Shown in pieces: positions 26,090-34,132 of a stretch of 64,000 nt of DNA. The notes under the pieces were generated by a model. The model ran no database searches, was not told the origin of the DNA, and saw only the letters and a program-made list of their open reading frames with translations. The stretch is from UBA2377 sp964525935 (GTDB lineage: Bacteria; Verrucomicrobiota; Verrucomicrobiia; Opitutales; Opitutaceae): assembly GCA_964525935.1 (NCBI GenBank), contig CAZGJZ010000003.1:1-64000 (forward strand), written 5' to 3'. The number at the start of each line of letters is the position of its first letter. The stretch's first letter is position 1. Both the position numbers and the translations under genes were made by a program.

Positions 26090-27277
26090 ATGAAAATCAC
26101 CCGGATTGAAACCACCGCCCAGGGCGGTCTCCTGCTTTGCCGGATTCACACGGCCGAGGGCATCGTCGGTTGCGGCGAGAGCTACTATCTGCCTGGCGCA
26201 GTTGCCGCCGTCATCCACGAGTGGATGGCGCAGCGCCTCATCGGCGCCGACGCGCTTGAGACCGAGGGTCACTGGCGCTTCCTCTACGAACGCGCCATGA
26301 ACTTTGGCGGCCGCGGCGCCGAGCTGCGCGCTCTCTCCGCCATCGACCTCGCGCTCTGGGACATCAAGGGCAAGGTCTGCGGCCAGCCGGTGTGGCAACT
26401 CCTCGGCGGTCGCACGCAGGACGGCGTGCGCATTTACAACAGCACGGGCTATGGTCGTAACCAGAAGCCGGCGGCGGGCGGCATGTGGCCCGGCTACGGC
26501 CGCATGGGCGTGCCTGAGCCGCTTAACGATTATCACAACGCGATCCACGAACCCGCCGCCTACGCGCGCGAGATGGTCGCCGAGGGCATCGAGTGCGTGA
26601 AGCTCTGGCCGCTCGATTTCGCCGCGCACAAACTCAACGGCAGTCTCTACGTCAGTCCCGCCGACATCGCCGAGGGCATGAAGCCGTTCCGCGCCATCCG
26701 CGAGGCGGTCGGCAACAAACTCGAGCTCATCATCGACGGCCACGGTTTCTTCCAACTCCCGATGGCGCTGCGCATCGCCGAGGCGATGAAGGAGTTCAAA
26801 CCGCTCTGTCTCGAAGATGTTATCCGCCCCGACTGCGTGGACACGATCCGCGACTTCCGCGCGCTCTGTGGCCTGCCGCTCGCCGTGAGCGAGATGCTCA
26901 CGAGTCCCGAGGACTACCGCCACGTTCTTGAAAAGCGCGCCGCCGACTATGTCATGATCGATCCCACATGGGTCGGTGGCATTTCGCAGACGCTCAAGCT
27001 CACGGACCAGGCCCAGAGCTACAATCTCCCCGTGATCATGCACGACTGCACCGGCCCGCTCACCCTGCTCGCGGGCGTGCACGTCGGCGTGGCTCGCGCC
27101 AACGTCGCGTGGCAGGAGACCGTCCGCATGCTACTGCGAATCACTTATCCCGAGCTGGTGACCAATATTCCCGCCGTAAAAAACGGCCGCATGGCTACGC
27201 CAACCGGCGCGGGCCTCGGCGCCGACTGGCACGACTCGCTCTTCCAAAAACCCAACGACGTCCGCGTCAGCAAGTAG
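26090..27277 (+). CDS. Enolase-superfamily sugar-acid dehydratase (mandelate racemase-like)
   Basis: This 395-residue protein has the enolase-superfamily layout: an N-terminal capping domain, then a barrel with metal ligands Asp216 (IIDGHGFF), Glu242 (CLEDVIRP) and Glu268 (AVSEMLTS), spaced 26 residues apart as in the family. His318 in IMHDCTGP is the likely base. LRALSAIDLALWDIKGKV and PVWQLLGG are the usual family strings. Such enzymes dehydrate aldonates such as galactonate, rhamnonate or fuconate. With an SDR next to it and rhamnose- and galactose-releasing enzymes nearby, an oxidative sugar route is plausible. Exact substrate specificity cannot be assigned. ATG 26090 is the only sensible start. 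Confidence 0.88.
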   Translation: MKITRIETTAQGGLLLCRIHTAEGIVGCGESYYLPGAVAAVIHEWMAQRLIGADALETEGHWRFLYERAMNFGGRGAELRALSAIDLALWDIKGKVCGQPVWQLLGGRTQDGVRIYNSTGYGRNQKPAAGGMWPGYGRMGVPEPLNDYHNAIHEPAAYAREMVAEGIECVKLWPLDFAAHKLNGSLYVSPADIAEGMKPFRAIREAVGNKLELIIDGHGFFQLPMALRIAEAMKEFKPLCLEDVIRPDCVDTIRDFRALCGLPLAVSEMLTSPEDYRHVLEKRAADYVMIDPTWVGGISQTLKLTDQAQSYNLPVIMHDCTGPLTLLAGVHVGVARANVAWQETVRMLLRITYPELVTNIPAVKNGRMATPTGAGLGADWHDSLFQKPNDVRVSK

Positions 27278-27278
27278 G

Positions 27279-27295
27279 GCGGGTCTCCGACCCGC
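27279..27295. repeat. Stem-loop GCGGGTC-TCC-GACCCGC
   Basis: A perfect hairpin with 7-bp arms and a TCC loop begins two bases after the dehydratase stop. It is the same family as the hairpin at 16840..16862. It is GC-rich but has no T-run, so intrinsic termination is doubtful. Confidence 0.65.
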
Positions 27296-27318
27296 ATTCC
27301 CACGCCCCAATCCTTTTG

Positions 27319-27414
27319 CCACAGATTGCACAGATAACACCCGGATGTAGGGCGGGGTCTCCGAACCCCGCCTTCGTTTCATCTGTGTCGATCCGTGTGA
27401 TCCGAGGTTAAAAA
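27319..27414. repeat. Nested palindromic repeat element
   Basis: Outer inverted segments (ccacagattgcacagat at 27320 and atctgtgtcgatccgtgtga from 27381) enclose a second hairpin at 27351..27372 with arms ggcggggt/accccgcc. The outer part belongs to the CACAGAT/ATCTGTG version of the dispersed repeat and the inner to the GCGGGTC family. One repeat class therefore appears inserted into another. It ends 21 bp upstream of the SDR start. Nothing else is seen in this gap. Confidence 0.6.
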
Positions 27415-27435
27415 CTCCGACTCTCTTTTGCACCC

Positions 27436-28275
27436 ATGACGGCAACGCCTTCGAACTCCGCCCCCGGTTTCCGCTTCAACGACCTCAGCGGCAAAACGCT
27501 GCTCATCACCGGCATCACCCGCGGCATCGGTCGCGCCCTCTTACCCGGCCTGCTGAATCAGGGACTCAACCTCGTCGCCGTCAGCCTCGGGCTCGCGCAG
27601 ATGCAGGCGGTGCGCGCCGAACTCGGGGTCGATGAATCGCGCCTGCGGCTCTTCGACTGTGATCTCGCCGATCCTGCGGCTGTGGACGCCACCGGGCGCG
27701 CCATCACTGCGGCCGGCCTGCGCATCGACGGCGTCCTCCACAACGCCGCCATCGACCCGCGCCATCGTTTCGGAAAAACCCAAACCGCCGGCGCTCCGTG
27801 GGACGATGTGTGGCAGATCAACGTGCGCGCTGCCGTCACGCTCACGCAGCACCTTCTGCCCGCGTTGCGCCAGCATGGCCACGGGCGCATCATATTCACC
27901 GGTTCCGTCGTATCGGATCTCGGCGGCGTTTATCTGACCGCCTATGCGACGGCGAAGGCTGCGGTCGGCGGCCTCACGCGTTCGCTCGCGCACGAGCTCA
28001 AAGGTTCGGGCATCACCGTGAACTGCCTCGTCCCCGGCGCCATCCAGGTGGAGAAGGAAGCCGGCAGCATGGTGGGCGACCAGCAGCTCATCGCGTGGCA
28101 ATCCGTCGGCCGCCGCCTGACTCCCGCGGATTTGCTCGGGCCGCTTTGTCTCCTGCTGAGCGACGCCGGCGCTGGCATTAGCGGCCAGTGCCTGACCATC
28201 GACGGCGGCCTGATCCACCCCTTGATCTCCGCCGAAATGCAGCAAAGCCGCCTGGCATCCGACGGCTTTGAATGA
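27436..28275 (+). CDS. Short-chain dehydrogenase/reductase (SDR)
   Basis: This 279-residue NAD(P)-dependent oxidoreductase has the classical SDR order: TGITRGIG dinucleotide-binding turn near residue 26, DCDLADPAA adenine-side Asp, LHNAAID (the NNAG-equivalent), IIFTGSVVSD with the catalytic Ser, YATAK catalytic Tyr-x-x-x-Lys, and VPGAIQVEKE followed by the C-terminal GQCLTIDGGL. A likely role is oxidation or reduction of a sugar or sugar acid in concert with the dehydratase upstream; this is inferred from context. Its stop overlaps the start of the double-GNAT gene (ATGA), so the two are probably co-translated. Confidence 0.88.
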   Translation: MTATPSNSAPGFRFNDLSGKTLLITGITRGIGRALLPGLLNQGLNLVAVSLGLAQMQAVRAELGVDESRLRLFDCDLADPAAVDATGRAITAAGLRIDGVLHNAAIDPRHRFGKTQTAGAPWDDVWQINVRAAVTLTQHLLPALRQHGHGRIIFTGSVVSDLGGVYLTAYATAKAAVGGLTRSLAHELKGSGITVNCLVPGAIQVEKEAGSMVGDQQLIAWQSVGRRLTPADLLGPLCLLLSDAGAGISGQCLTIDGGLIHPLISAEMQQSRLASDGFE

Positions 28276-29234
28276 GTGAAACCATGGCCGGCGCCGAAAA
28301 AGTTTCGCTGCAGCCGGTGGCGCCTGACGATTTTGAGGCGCTCGCGCAGATCCGCGTGGCGGCCATGCGGGAAAGTCTGGAGCGGGTAGGGCGCTACGAC
28401 GCGGGCCGGGCGCGGGAACGTTTGCGGCAAAACTTCGCCGCGGAGCACACGCAATGGATTCTGTTGGCCGGTGAGCGCGTCGGGTTTTGCGCCCTTCGGC
28501 CGGCGGCGGATGGGTTTCACCTCGATCACTTGTATGTGCTTCCGGAATTTCAGGGCCGTGGTCTGGGCTCAGCAGTCATGCGCCGCTTGCTGAAAGAGGC
28601 CGACCGGCAAAACCAGCCGGTTCATGTCGGTGCGTTGAAAGAAAGCGGCTCCAATCGGTTTTATCTGCGGCATGGGTTCGTCAAAACCAGCGAAGGCGAG
28701 TGGGATAATTACTATGTCCGAGCCACGCCTGGTCCGGTGGATTCACCGGCAGTGAGCATCCGCGAGATCCAAGCAGACGATTGGGTTCAGTTTAGGACGG
28801 TGCGGTTACAGGCTTTGCAGGAAAGTCCGCAGGCCTTTGGCGCCACCTATGCGGTGACCGACGAACAGTGGCAGGGACGCGCGCGGTTCTATCAGGAAGA
28901 CGCCGGCACCTGTTTTATACTCGGATTCGAAAACGGGATGCCAGTGGCGATGGCTGGAGCTTATCGCGACAAGAACAAGTCCGGGGTAGCGCATCTTTAT
29001 TCGGTTTGGACAGCACCTGACTGGCGGGGAAAAGGCGTGACCCAACAATTGATCGAGCCGCTTCTCAGGTGGGCGCGTGAATCGAATCTACCGATCATGG
29101 AAGCCTGGGTCACGGCGCACAACGAGCGTGCACTTGGATTTTACCGCAAAGCGGGCTTTGTCCTCACCGACGAAACCTGTGCCCTGCGCTGGGACGCGAC
29201 GGTGCGGCAGGTTTTGATTCGAAAACAGCTTTGA
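28272..29234 (+). CDS. Tandem GNAT N-acetyltransferase
   Basis: This 320-residue protein contains two GNAT domains. The first (about residues 10-150) has LYVLPEFQGRGLGSAVMRRL, the acetyl-CoA-binding motif A with Q-G-R-G-L-G. The second (about 160-315) has VWTAPDWRGKGVTQQLI, a motif A with R-G-K-G-V, followed by NERALGFYRKAGFVL. Both have the usual motif B ending (NRFYLRHGF and ALGFYRKAGF). Substrates could be antibiotics, amino acids or ribosomal proteins and cannot be told apart. Four-base overlap with the SDR upstream is odd for an unrelated enzyme. It starts a run of accessory-type genes. Confidence 0.85.
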   Translation: MSETMAGAEKVSLQPVAPDDFEALAQIRVAAMRESLERVGRYDAGRARERLRQNFAAEHTQWILLAGERVGFCALRPAADGFHLDHLYVLPEFQGRGLGSAVMRRLLKEADRQNQPVHVGALKESGSNRFYLRHGFVKTSEGEWDNYYVRATPGPVDSPAVSIREIQADDWVQFRTVRLQALQESPQAFGATYAVTDEQWQGRARFYQEDAGTCFILGFENGMPVAMAGAYRDKNKSGVAHLYSVWTAPDWRGKGVTQQLIEPLLRWARESNLPIMEAWVTAHNERALGFYRKAGFVLTDETCALRWDATVRQVLIRKQL

Positions 29235-29238
29235 AGCC

Positions 29239-29616
29239 ATGATCACCCGACTTGATCACATCCAGTTGGCGATGCCGGCCGGCGGCGAAGATCAGGCGCG
29301 GATTTTTTGGGGCGGGCTGCTCGGCATGGCGGAAGAGGTGAAACCTGAACCGCTGGCCAGCCGGGGCGGCTGCTGGTTTCGGATGGGAGACATCATCATT
29401 CACCTCGGCGTGGAGAAGGATTTCACCCCACAGAAGAAAGCGCATCCGGCGTTCTGCGTGGGCGACCTTGCCGAACTGGCGCAACGCCTGGCCGCGGCGG
29501 GCTATCCGGTGACATGGGACGAAGCGCTGCCTGACCGGCGGCGTTTCTACACGGCCGATCCTTTTGGCAATCGCATCGAGTTCATCCGCGATGGCGATGG
29601 ATTCGGGCAAAAATGA
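29239..29616 (+). CDS. VOC-superfamily (glyoxalase/bleomycin-resistance fold) protein
   Basis: This 125-residue protein consists of one full VOC unit made of two beta-alpha-beta-beta-beta modules: ITRLDHIQLAMPAG opening with the metal-ligand-type His, IIIHLGVEKDF in the middle, HPAFCVGDL opening the second half, and FYTADPFGNRIEFI at the end with the conserved Glu. It lies four bases after the double-GNAT stop, so it is probably co-transcribed. Candidates are a glyoxalase-like isomerase, a dioxygenase or an antibiotic-binding resistance protein. The short length fits the resistance-protein subclass but does not prove it. Confidence 0.85.
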   Translation: MITRLDHIQLAMPAGGEDQARIFWGGLLGMAEEVKPEPLASRGGCWFRMGDIIIHLGVEKDFTPQKKAHPAFCVGDLAELAQRLAAAGYPVTWDEALPDRRRFYTADPFGNRIEFIRDGDGFGQK

Positions 29617-29666
29617 AGCCTATATTTTGCTACGGTTGAGCACTGAGAGAGGCGAAATTACATGTC

Positions 29667-30371
29667 ATGGACTACGAAAGCTTTTTACAGACCCTCGATT
29701 ATGAACGGCTCGATCTCGCTCCGGAGGTGAAGTGGACCGACGAGTTGCTGCAAACATGTAAAAGACGATGGTCACGACTTCGCGACGGAAAGGACGACTT
29801 CAGCTGTGAGAATTGGGTCTTTCTGCAATATTTGGTCGATCACCAAAACGTGCTGTTGCATGGCTCACAAAATCCGGGAATCGCCGCATTCGAGCCCCGG
29901 GTTGCCGGCAATCAATTCAAAGATGGGCAACGACCGTTGGTTTATGCTTCGAGCTCCTGCATGTTGTCCTACTGGTATGCGATTGTGGATCGGGAGAAAT
30001 TAAAACGGATCTGCGGCGCAGTGAAATTCGGCATGGCCTTTGCGCCTGTGCATCCGCAGACGATGGTCAAAGGTCATCGTCATTTTTTCCATTTTTCCCA
30101 CGAAGCTTTTCCTCACCGCCCGTTTCGGCCTGGACTCATTTACATCCTGCCGCGTGAGACATTTACGCCGGAGTATGTGGAATTGCAGTGGTATTCGGAG
30201 AAACCAGTCATCCCTTTGGCGGCAGTGCCGGTTGACCCGGGACAATGGCCGATGCTGCGTTGCGTCCGCGCTATGAATTGGGGTGTGAAGCGCAGTGATC
30301 CAGAGGGTAAATTTCCTCAACTTGATGATACTGAAAAATTCCCCGACATGGGTGTGATGAGCTGGCCCTGA
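29667..30371 (+). CDS. Protein of unknown function, possible ADP-ribosyltransferase-like fold
   Basis: I do not recognise this 234-residue protein with certainty. VLLHGSQNPGIAAFEPR followed by RPLVYASSSCMLSYWYAIVD recalls the H-G-S/T ... Y-A-S pattern at the NAD-binding core of ADP-ribosyltransferase-like folds. A C-terminal segment (FTPEYVELQWYSEKPV) could supply a third motif. No signal peptide or membrane segment is visible. G+C appears lower than in the glycosidase genes. It is flanked by VOC and ASCH genes in what looks like an accessory cluster. It could instead be an uncharacterised cytosolic protein with a coincidental motif. Confidence 0.55.
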   Translation: MDYESFLQTLDYERLDLAPEVKWTDELLQTCKRRWSRLRDGKDDFSCENWVFLQYLVDHQNVLLHGSQNPGIAAFEPRVAGNQFKDGQRPLVYASSSCMLSYWYAIVDREKLKRICGAVKFGMAFAPVHPQTMVKGHRHFFHFSHEAFPHRPFRPGLIYILPRETFTPEYVELQWYSEKPVIPLAAVPVDPGQWPMLRCVRAMNWGVKRSDPEGKFPQLDDTEKFPDMGVMSWP

Positions 30372-30408
30372 GATGTGCTTTGGCCTAAGTGAGAAAAGAT
30401 AACCACGA

Positions 30409-30792
30409 TTGAAAACCTATCGCGCGCTTTCCGTAGTCGCTCCCGCAGGGGCTAAAATCCGAGCCGGGCGTAAGACCATTGAAGTAAGACAATGGCGGCC
30501 AGACATGCTGCCACTGCGTGACCTGCTAATCGTCGAAAACAAGGTGCGCTTGAGTAGCAGCGGCGTGCGCGAGGATCCGAACGGAAGGGTGGTGGCACTG
30601 GTCGATGTGGTTTCGGTGAGTGAATGGAAAGAATACGAATTAGCGGCTGCCACGGCGCCATACTGGGAAGCAGGTTGGTTGGGCTGGCATTTGGAAAATA
30701 TCAGGCCGGTGGATTGTCCGAATCCCGTTCCCGCTAAACTGCGTATCTACGAAATCGAGAACCTCGACAAACTGTGGAAACCGAGCACGTGA
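30409..30792 (+). CDS. ASCH-domain protein
   Basis: This 127-residue protein is close to the size of single ASCH domains, a PUA-like fold tied to RNA binding or nucleotide/acetyl-group hydrolysis. RAGRKTIEVRQWRPDMLPLRDLLIV fits the ASCH pattern: G-x-K-x-x-E near the start, then a short strand giving an L-I-V-E run, then GRVVALVDVVSVSEW. The predicted start is TTG at 30409, which sits in an aaccacgattg segment resembling the local dispersed repeat; the true start could differ. It lies four bases before the methyltransferase gene. Confidence 0.7.
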   Translation: MKTYRALSVVAPAGAKIRAGRKTIEVRQWRPDMLPLRDLLIVENKVRLSSSGVREDPNGRVVALVDVVSVSEWKEYELAAATAPYWEAGWLGWHLENIRPVDCPNPVPAKLRIYEIENLDKLWKPST

Positions 30793-30796
30793 AACC

Positions 30797-31582
30797 ATGG
30801 ATGTGACAGAGCATAATCGCGGGTCGTGGAATGAGGCGGTCAAGCGGGGCAATCCGTGGTCGATTCCGGTGACGCCGGACGAAATCGCCCGGGCGCGCGC
30901 GGGCGACTGGCGCGTCATCCTCACGCCGAATCGCGCCGTGCCCGCGGATTGGTTTGGCGAACTTCGCGGCCGGGCGGTGCTTGGTCTGGCGTCGGGTGGC
31001 GGCCAACAGGTGCCGATCCTCGCGGCGGCGGGCGCGCACGTGACGAGCTTCGATAATTCCGATGCGCAGCTCGCACTCGACCGTCAGGTGGCGGAGCGGG
31101 AGGGACTCGCCGTGCGCCTCGTGCAGGGAGACATGGCGGATTTGTCCGTTTTCCCCGACGCGAGTTTCGATCTCATTTTTCACCCGGTCTCCAATTGCTT
31201 TGTGCCCGACGTGAACCCGGTGTGGCGCGAGTGCACCCGGGTGCTCAAGCCCGGCGGCCGGTTGCTCTCGGGTGTCATGAATCCCGCGCACTTCTGGTTC
31301 GACCACGACGCCGCGGAGAAGACCGGGCAGCTGATCGTCAAATACCGGCTGCCTTACTCCGATCTCACGAGTCCGTCACCGGCGGAGCGGGCGGCGCGTA
31401 TCGCGCAGAAGCAGACGCTCGAATTTGGCCACAGTCTCGACGACCAGCTCGGCGGCCAGTTGAAAGCCGGCCTGGTTATCACCGGCCTCTACGAGGATGA
31501 CTGGAGCGATGAGGCGACGCCGCTGAATCGCTACGGCCCGATGTATCTCGCGACGCTCGCGCGCAAGCTGCCGCCGGCGTGA
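30797..31582 (+). CDS. Class I SAM-dependent methyltransferase
   Basis: This 261-residue enzyme carries the Rossmann-type SAM-binding motif I as VLGLASGGGQQVPILAAAGA, then FDNSDAQL (acidic residue after strand 2), VQGDMADLSVFPDASFDLIF (motifs II-III) and RVLKPGGRLLSG (post-III). The double-glycine GGG replacing the usual GxGxG is typical of the UbiE/YcgJ-like group. No signal or membrane segment is present. The upstream gene is the ASCH protein, four bases away. The acceptor substrate is unknown. It ends the accessory cluster, followed after 90 bp by the TPR/binding-protein pairs. Confidence 0.85.
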   Translation: MDVTEHNRGSWNEAVKRGNPWSIPVTPDEIARARAGDWRVILTPNRAVPADWFGELRGRAVLGLASGGGQQVPILAAAGAHVTSFDNSDAQLALDRQVAEREGLAVRLVQGDMADLSVFPDASFDLIFHPVSNCFVPDVNPVWRECTRVLKPGGRLLSGVMNPAHFWFDHDAAEKTGQLIVKYRLPYSDLTSPSPAERAARIAQKQTLEFGHSLDDQLGGQLKAGLVITGLYEDDWSDEATPLNRYGPMYLATLARKLPPA

Positions 31583-31672
31583 CGCGCGGCGGCGTGAAAC
31601 ACACTAAAATAAAATCTTCGCCCTGACGCACGCGGGGCTTGTGGCATCGGGATAAACTTTCACGATGCCGGG

Positions 31673-32500
31673 GTGCTTCGGGTTACCCCACCCATAAAAT
31701 TTGCCTTGGCGATGCTTTGCTGTGCCGGTCCGGCGAGGTTGCCGGCGGCCGAGGTGGCGCAAACCTGGCAGCTCATCGGCGGGCATCTCTCGAGCGAGGC
31801 GGCGGCGGGTTTGCAGAAGGCTCCCGTGGCCGGCAATCGCGAATGGTTGCTCGCCGATGCGACGGCGCGGCTGGAGCAGATGCCCCTGACGGAAAGCCGG
31901 CTGGCGGCGGCGGCCCGCAGCTTGACTGAACTCGCGCAGGGCGATGACGACATCGCGGCGGCGGCGGGCTATATGCTCGGGCGGTATTACCAGGTGCATC
32001 TCCTGCAGCCGGACCCGGCGAAGGCGGCGCAGCAGTTTCTCGCGCTCGCGGCCCGCCAGCCGGCGAGCACCTGGTCACAACTCGGGCTGGTGAAGCTGGC
32101 GATGTTGCAACTCTACGTGCTGCCGCAGCCGGGCGGTCCCACGGCGCGGATCGCGGGTGCGGAGGCCTTGTTGCCGCGGGTGACGGAGCCGCATCTGCAA
32201 CGCGACCTGCATCTCGTGATCGGGCGGGCGAGTCACTTTTACCGGCGGCCGTTGCCGGAGGTGCTCGCGCATCTCGTGGCGGCGGATGGCGACCAGCCGG
32301 GCGATGAGTTGTGGCGGTCGGAATTGCACGTGCAGATTGGCGAGCTGGCGTTGCGCAGCGGGCAGCTCGAACTGGCGCAAAAGTATTTCGAGCGGTTCAT
32401 CGAGCGGAACAATGTGGATCCGCGCGTCTTCGACGCGCGCAGCAAGCTCGCGGAGATCGCGCAGAAACGCGGGGCAGCGCCAGCGGAGGCCGCCCGATGA
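31673..32500 (+). CDS. Exported helical-repeat (TPR-like) protein, copy 1
   Basis: This 275-residue protein starts with a signal peptide-like segment (VTPPIKFALAMLCCAG, cleavage near AAE). The rest is almost wholly helical, with TPR-like pairs: AAAAGYMLGRYYQVHLLQPD, WSQLGLVKLAMLQLYVLP, ELHVQIGELALRSGQLELAQ and KYFERFIERNNVDPRVF. GTG 31673 is chosen because it places the hydrophobic core in the right place; ATG at 31712 would truncate it. It is one of three paralogues (34133, 36818), each followed by a binding-protein gene with an ATGA overlap. A conserved sequence precedes copies 1 and 3 (31649..31678, 36774..36803). A periplasmic adaptor role is inferred. Confidence 0.75.
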   Translation: MLRVTPPIKFALAMLCCAGPARLPAAEVAQTWQLIGGHLSSEAAAGLQKAPVAGNREWLLADATARLEQMPLTESRLAAAARSLTELAQGDDDIAAAAGYMLGRYYQVHLLQPDPAKAAQQFLALAARQPASTWSQLGLVKLAMLQLYVLPQPGGPTARIAGAEALLPRVTEPHLQRDLHLVIGRASHFYRRPLPEVLAHLVAADGDQPGDELWRSELHVQIGELALRSGQLELAQKYFERFIERNNVDPRVFDARSKLAEIAQKRGAAPAEAAR

Positions 32501-34113
32501 AACGGCGCCGCATCAAGACCCCGATCGCAATCGCCCTGTTGTTGCTGAGCTACTGCGCGGCGACGTGGATCATTTTCAACCGCGCCGATCCCCTCGGCTC
32601 GGACCGGCCGATCAAGCTCCGGCTGGCGCACTGGCAGCTCGAGCGCGGCATCCCGGCCGGTTACGAGGCGATCATCAAGCGCTACGAGGAACTGCACCCG
32701 AACGTCGATGTGGAGCAAGTGATCGTGCCGAGCACGATTTACCGCCAGTGGCTACGCTCCAACCTGACCGGCGGCACCGGGGCCGACCTGATCGAATACG
32801 GCGCGTTCCTGGGCAACATCAATGACGTGCCGGTGCGCTACTTCGAGCCGATCACCGAGCTGCTGACCGAGCCGAATCCCTACAACAAGGGCACGCCGAT
32901 CGAGCACGTCCCGTGGCGGCTGACCTTCACCGACGGCCTGTGGGGCTCGCGCATCGCCAACCCCGACCCGGGCCAGCTCTATGCGGTGACGCTCTCGCAG
33001 GGCAGCATGCGGCTGTTCTGCAACCGCGACCTGTTGCGCAAGATCACGGGAAGCGACGCCGCGCCGCAGAACCTCGACGACTTCCGCGCGATCTGCGCGC
33101 AGATCCACGACTACTCGCGCCGCACGGGCCGCGTGCTGCGCCCGCTCGCGGGCTCGCGCGACAATGCGCTGTGGCTTCTCGGCATCCTGATGCAGACCCC
33201 TGTTGTCGGGTTGAACCACCGGCTGGACCACGAGGGCTTTTTGAACCGCAACAACCGCCAGGCCATGGCCGACTACCTCGCGGGCCGCTGGGATTACAAC
33301 CAGCCGGAGATCCGGGCGACCCTCGCGCTCGCCAAGGAACTGACGTCCGAGATGCGGCCGGGTTTCCTGCAACTGGGCCGGGATGATGCGGTGCAGGAAT
33401 TCGCGCGCGGCGAGGCGGTGTTTATTTTCACCGGCACCTGGGACAAGGGCACCGTGATGGAGCTCTCCCCGTTTCCAGTGGAGGTGATGCGTTTCCCGCA
33501 GCCGTCGGCCACGGACTCGCGCTATGGACCCTATATCCAAGGCCGCGTGGCCGATGGCGCGGCGACGACGGGCCCCGACATCTGCCTGAACCGCGCCACG
33601 CCACATCGCGCCCAGGCCATCGATTTCCTGCATTTCATGACGAGCATGGAAGGCGGCCGGATTTTCATGGAGGTGGTGGGCGCGGTGCCGGGCATCGTGG
33701 GCGTGCAGGCGCCGCCGGAATTGGAGATCTACCGTTCGCCGGCCGACGGCTACAGCCCGGGCTCGAAATACGACCAGTTCGGCCCCGGGTCGATGGCGGT
33801 CTACAACCGCAACCTGCACAAACTCATCGGCGCCCAAGGTGACGTCGAAGCCTATATCGCCGCGATCACGCCCGGCTTTCGCGACGTGATCGTGCAGGAC
33901 ATGCAGGCGGAGATTCGCACGCTCGCCACCAATCAGCGCAGCCAGGACCTGGAGGTCGCCGCGCTGCGCACGCTCACGCGACTCAAGCCGGCGGAAGCGG
34001 ATTATGTGCGCCGCGTTCCGCTGGTGCAAAGCCACCAGACGGCGAATGAGATCAACGTTTACGAAGCGACGGCCGTCCTCCAGCGCGAGACCGGCCGGCA
34101 GATTGTGCGCTAG
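32497..34113 (+). CDS. Membrane-anchored ABC-type sugar solute-binding protein, copy 1
   Basis: This 538-residue protein has a single N-terminal hydrophobic segment (TPIAIALLLLSYCAATWIIF) and no lipobox, so it should be a signal-anchored periplasmic protein. IKLRLAHWQLERGIPAGYEA, then IIKRYEELHPNVDVEQV, matches the start of family 1 (MalE-like) binding proteins. GEAVFIFTGTWDKG and the DFLHFMTSMEGGRIF helix match later segments. No permease or ATPase gene lies nearby. The ATG overlaps the preceding TPR-like stop (ATGA). It may bind a sugar for a transporter encoded elsewhere, or act as a sensor. Length is larger than the 400-450 residues common for the class. Confidence 0.85.
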   Translation: MKRRRIKTPIAIALLLLSYCAATWIIFNRADPLGSDRPIKLRLAHWQLERGIPAGYEAIIKRYEELHPNVDVEQVIVPSTIYRQWLRSNLTGGTGADLIEYGAFLGNINDVPVRYFEPITELLTEPNPYNKGTPIEHVPWRLTFTDGLWGSRIANPDPGQLYAVTLSQGSMRLFCNRDLLRKITGSDAAPQNLDDFRAICAQIHDYSRRTGRVLRPLAGSRDNALWLLGILMQTPVVGLNHRLDHEGFLNRNNRQAMADYLAGRWDYNQPEIRATLALAKELTSEMRPGFLQLGRDDAVQEFARGEAVFIFTGTWDKGTVMELSPFPVEVMRFPQPSATDSRYGPYIQGRVADGAATTGPDICLNRATPHRAQAIDFLHFMTSMEGGRIFMEVVGAVPGIVGVQAPPELEIYRSPADGYSPGSKYDQFGPGSMAVYNRNLHKLIGAQGDVEAYIAAITPGFRDVIVQDMQAEIRTLATNQRSQDLEVAALRTLTRLKPAEADYVRRVPLVQSHQTANEINVYEATAVLQRETGRQIVR

Positions 34114-34132
34114 ACGGAGAAGGAAAACGCGA

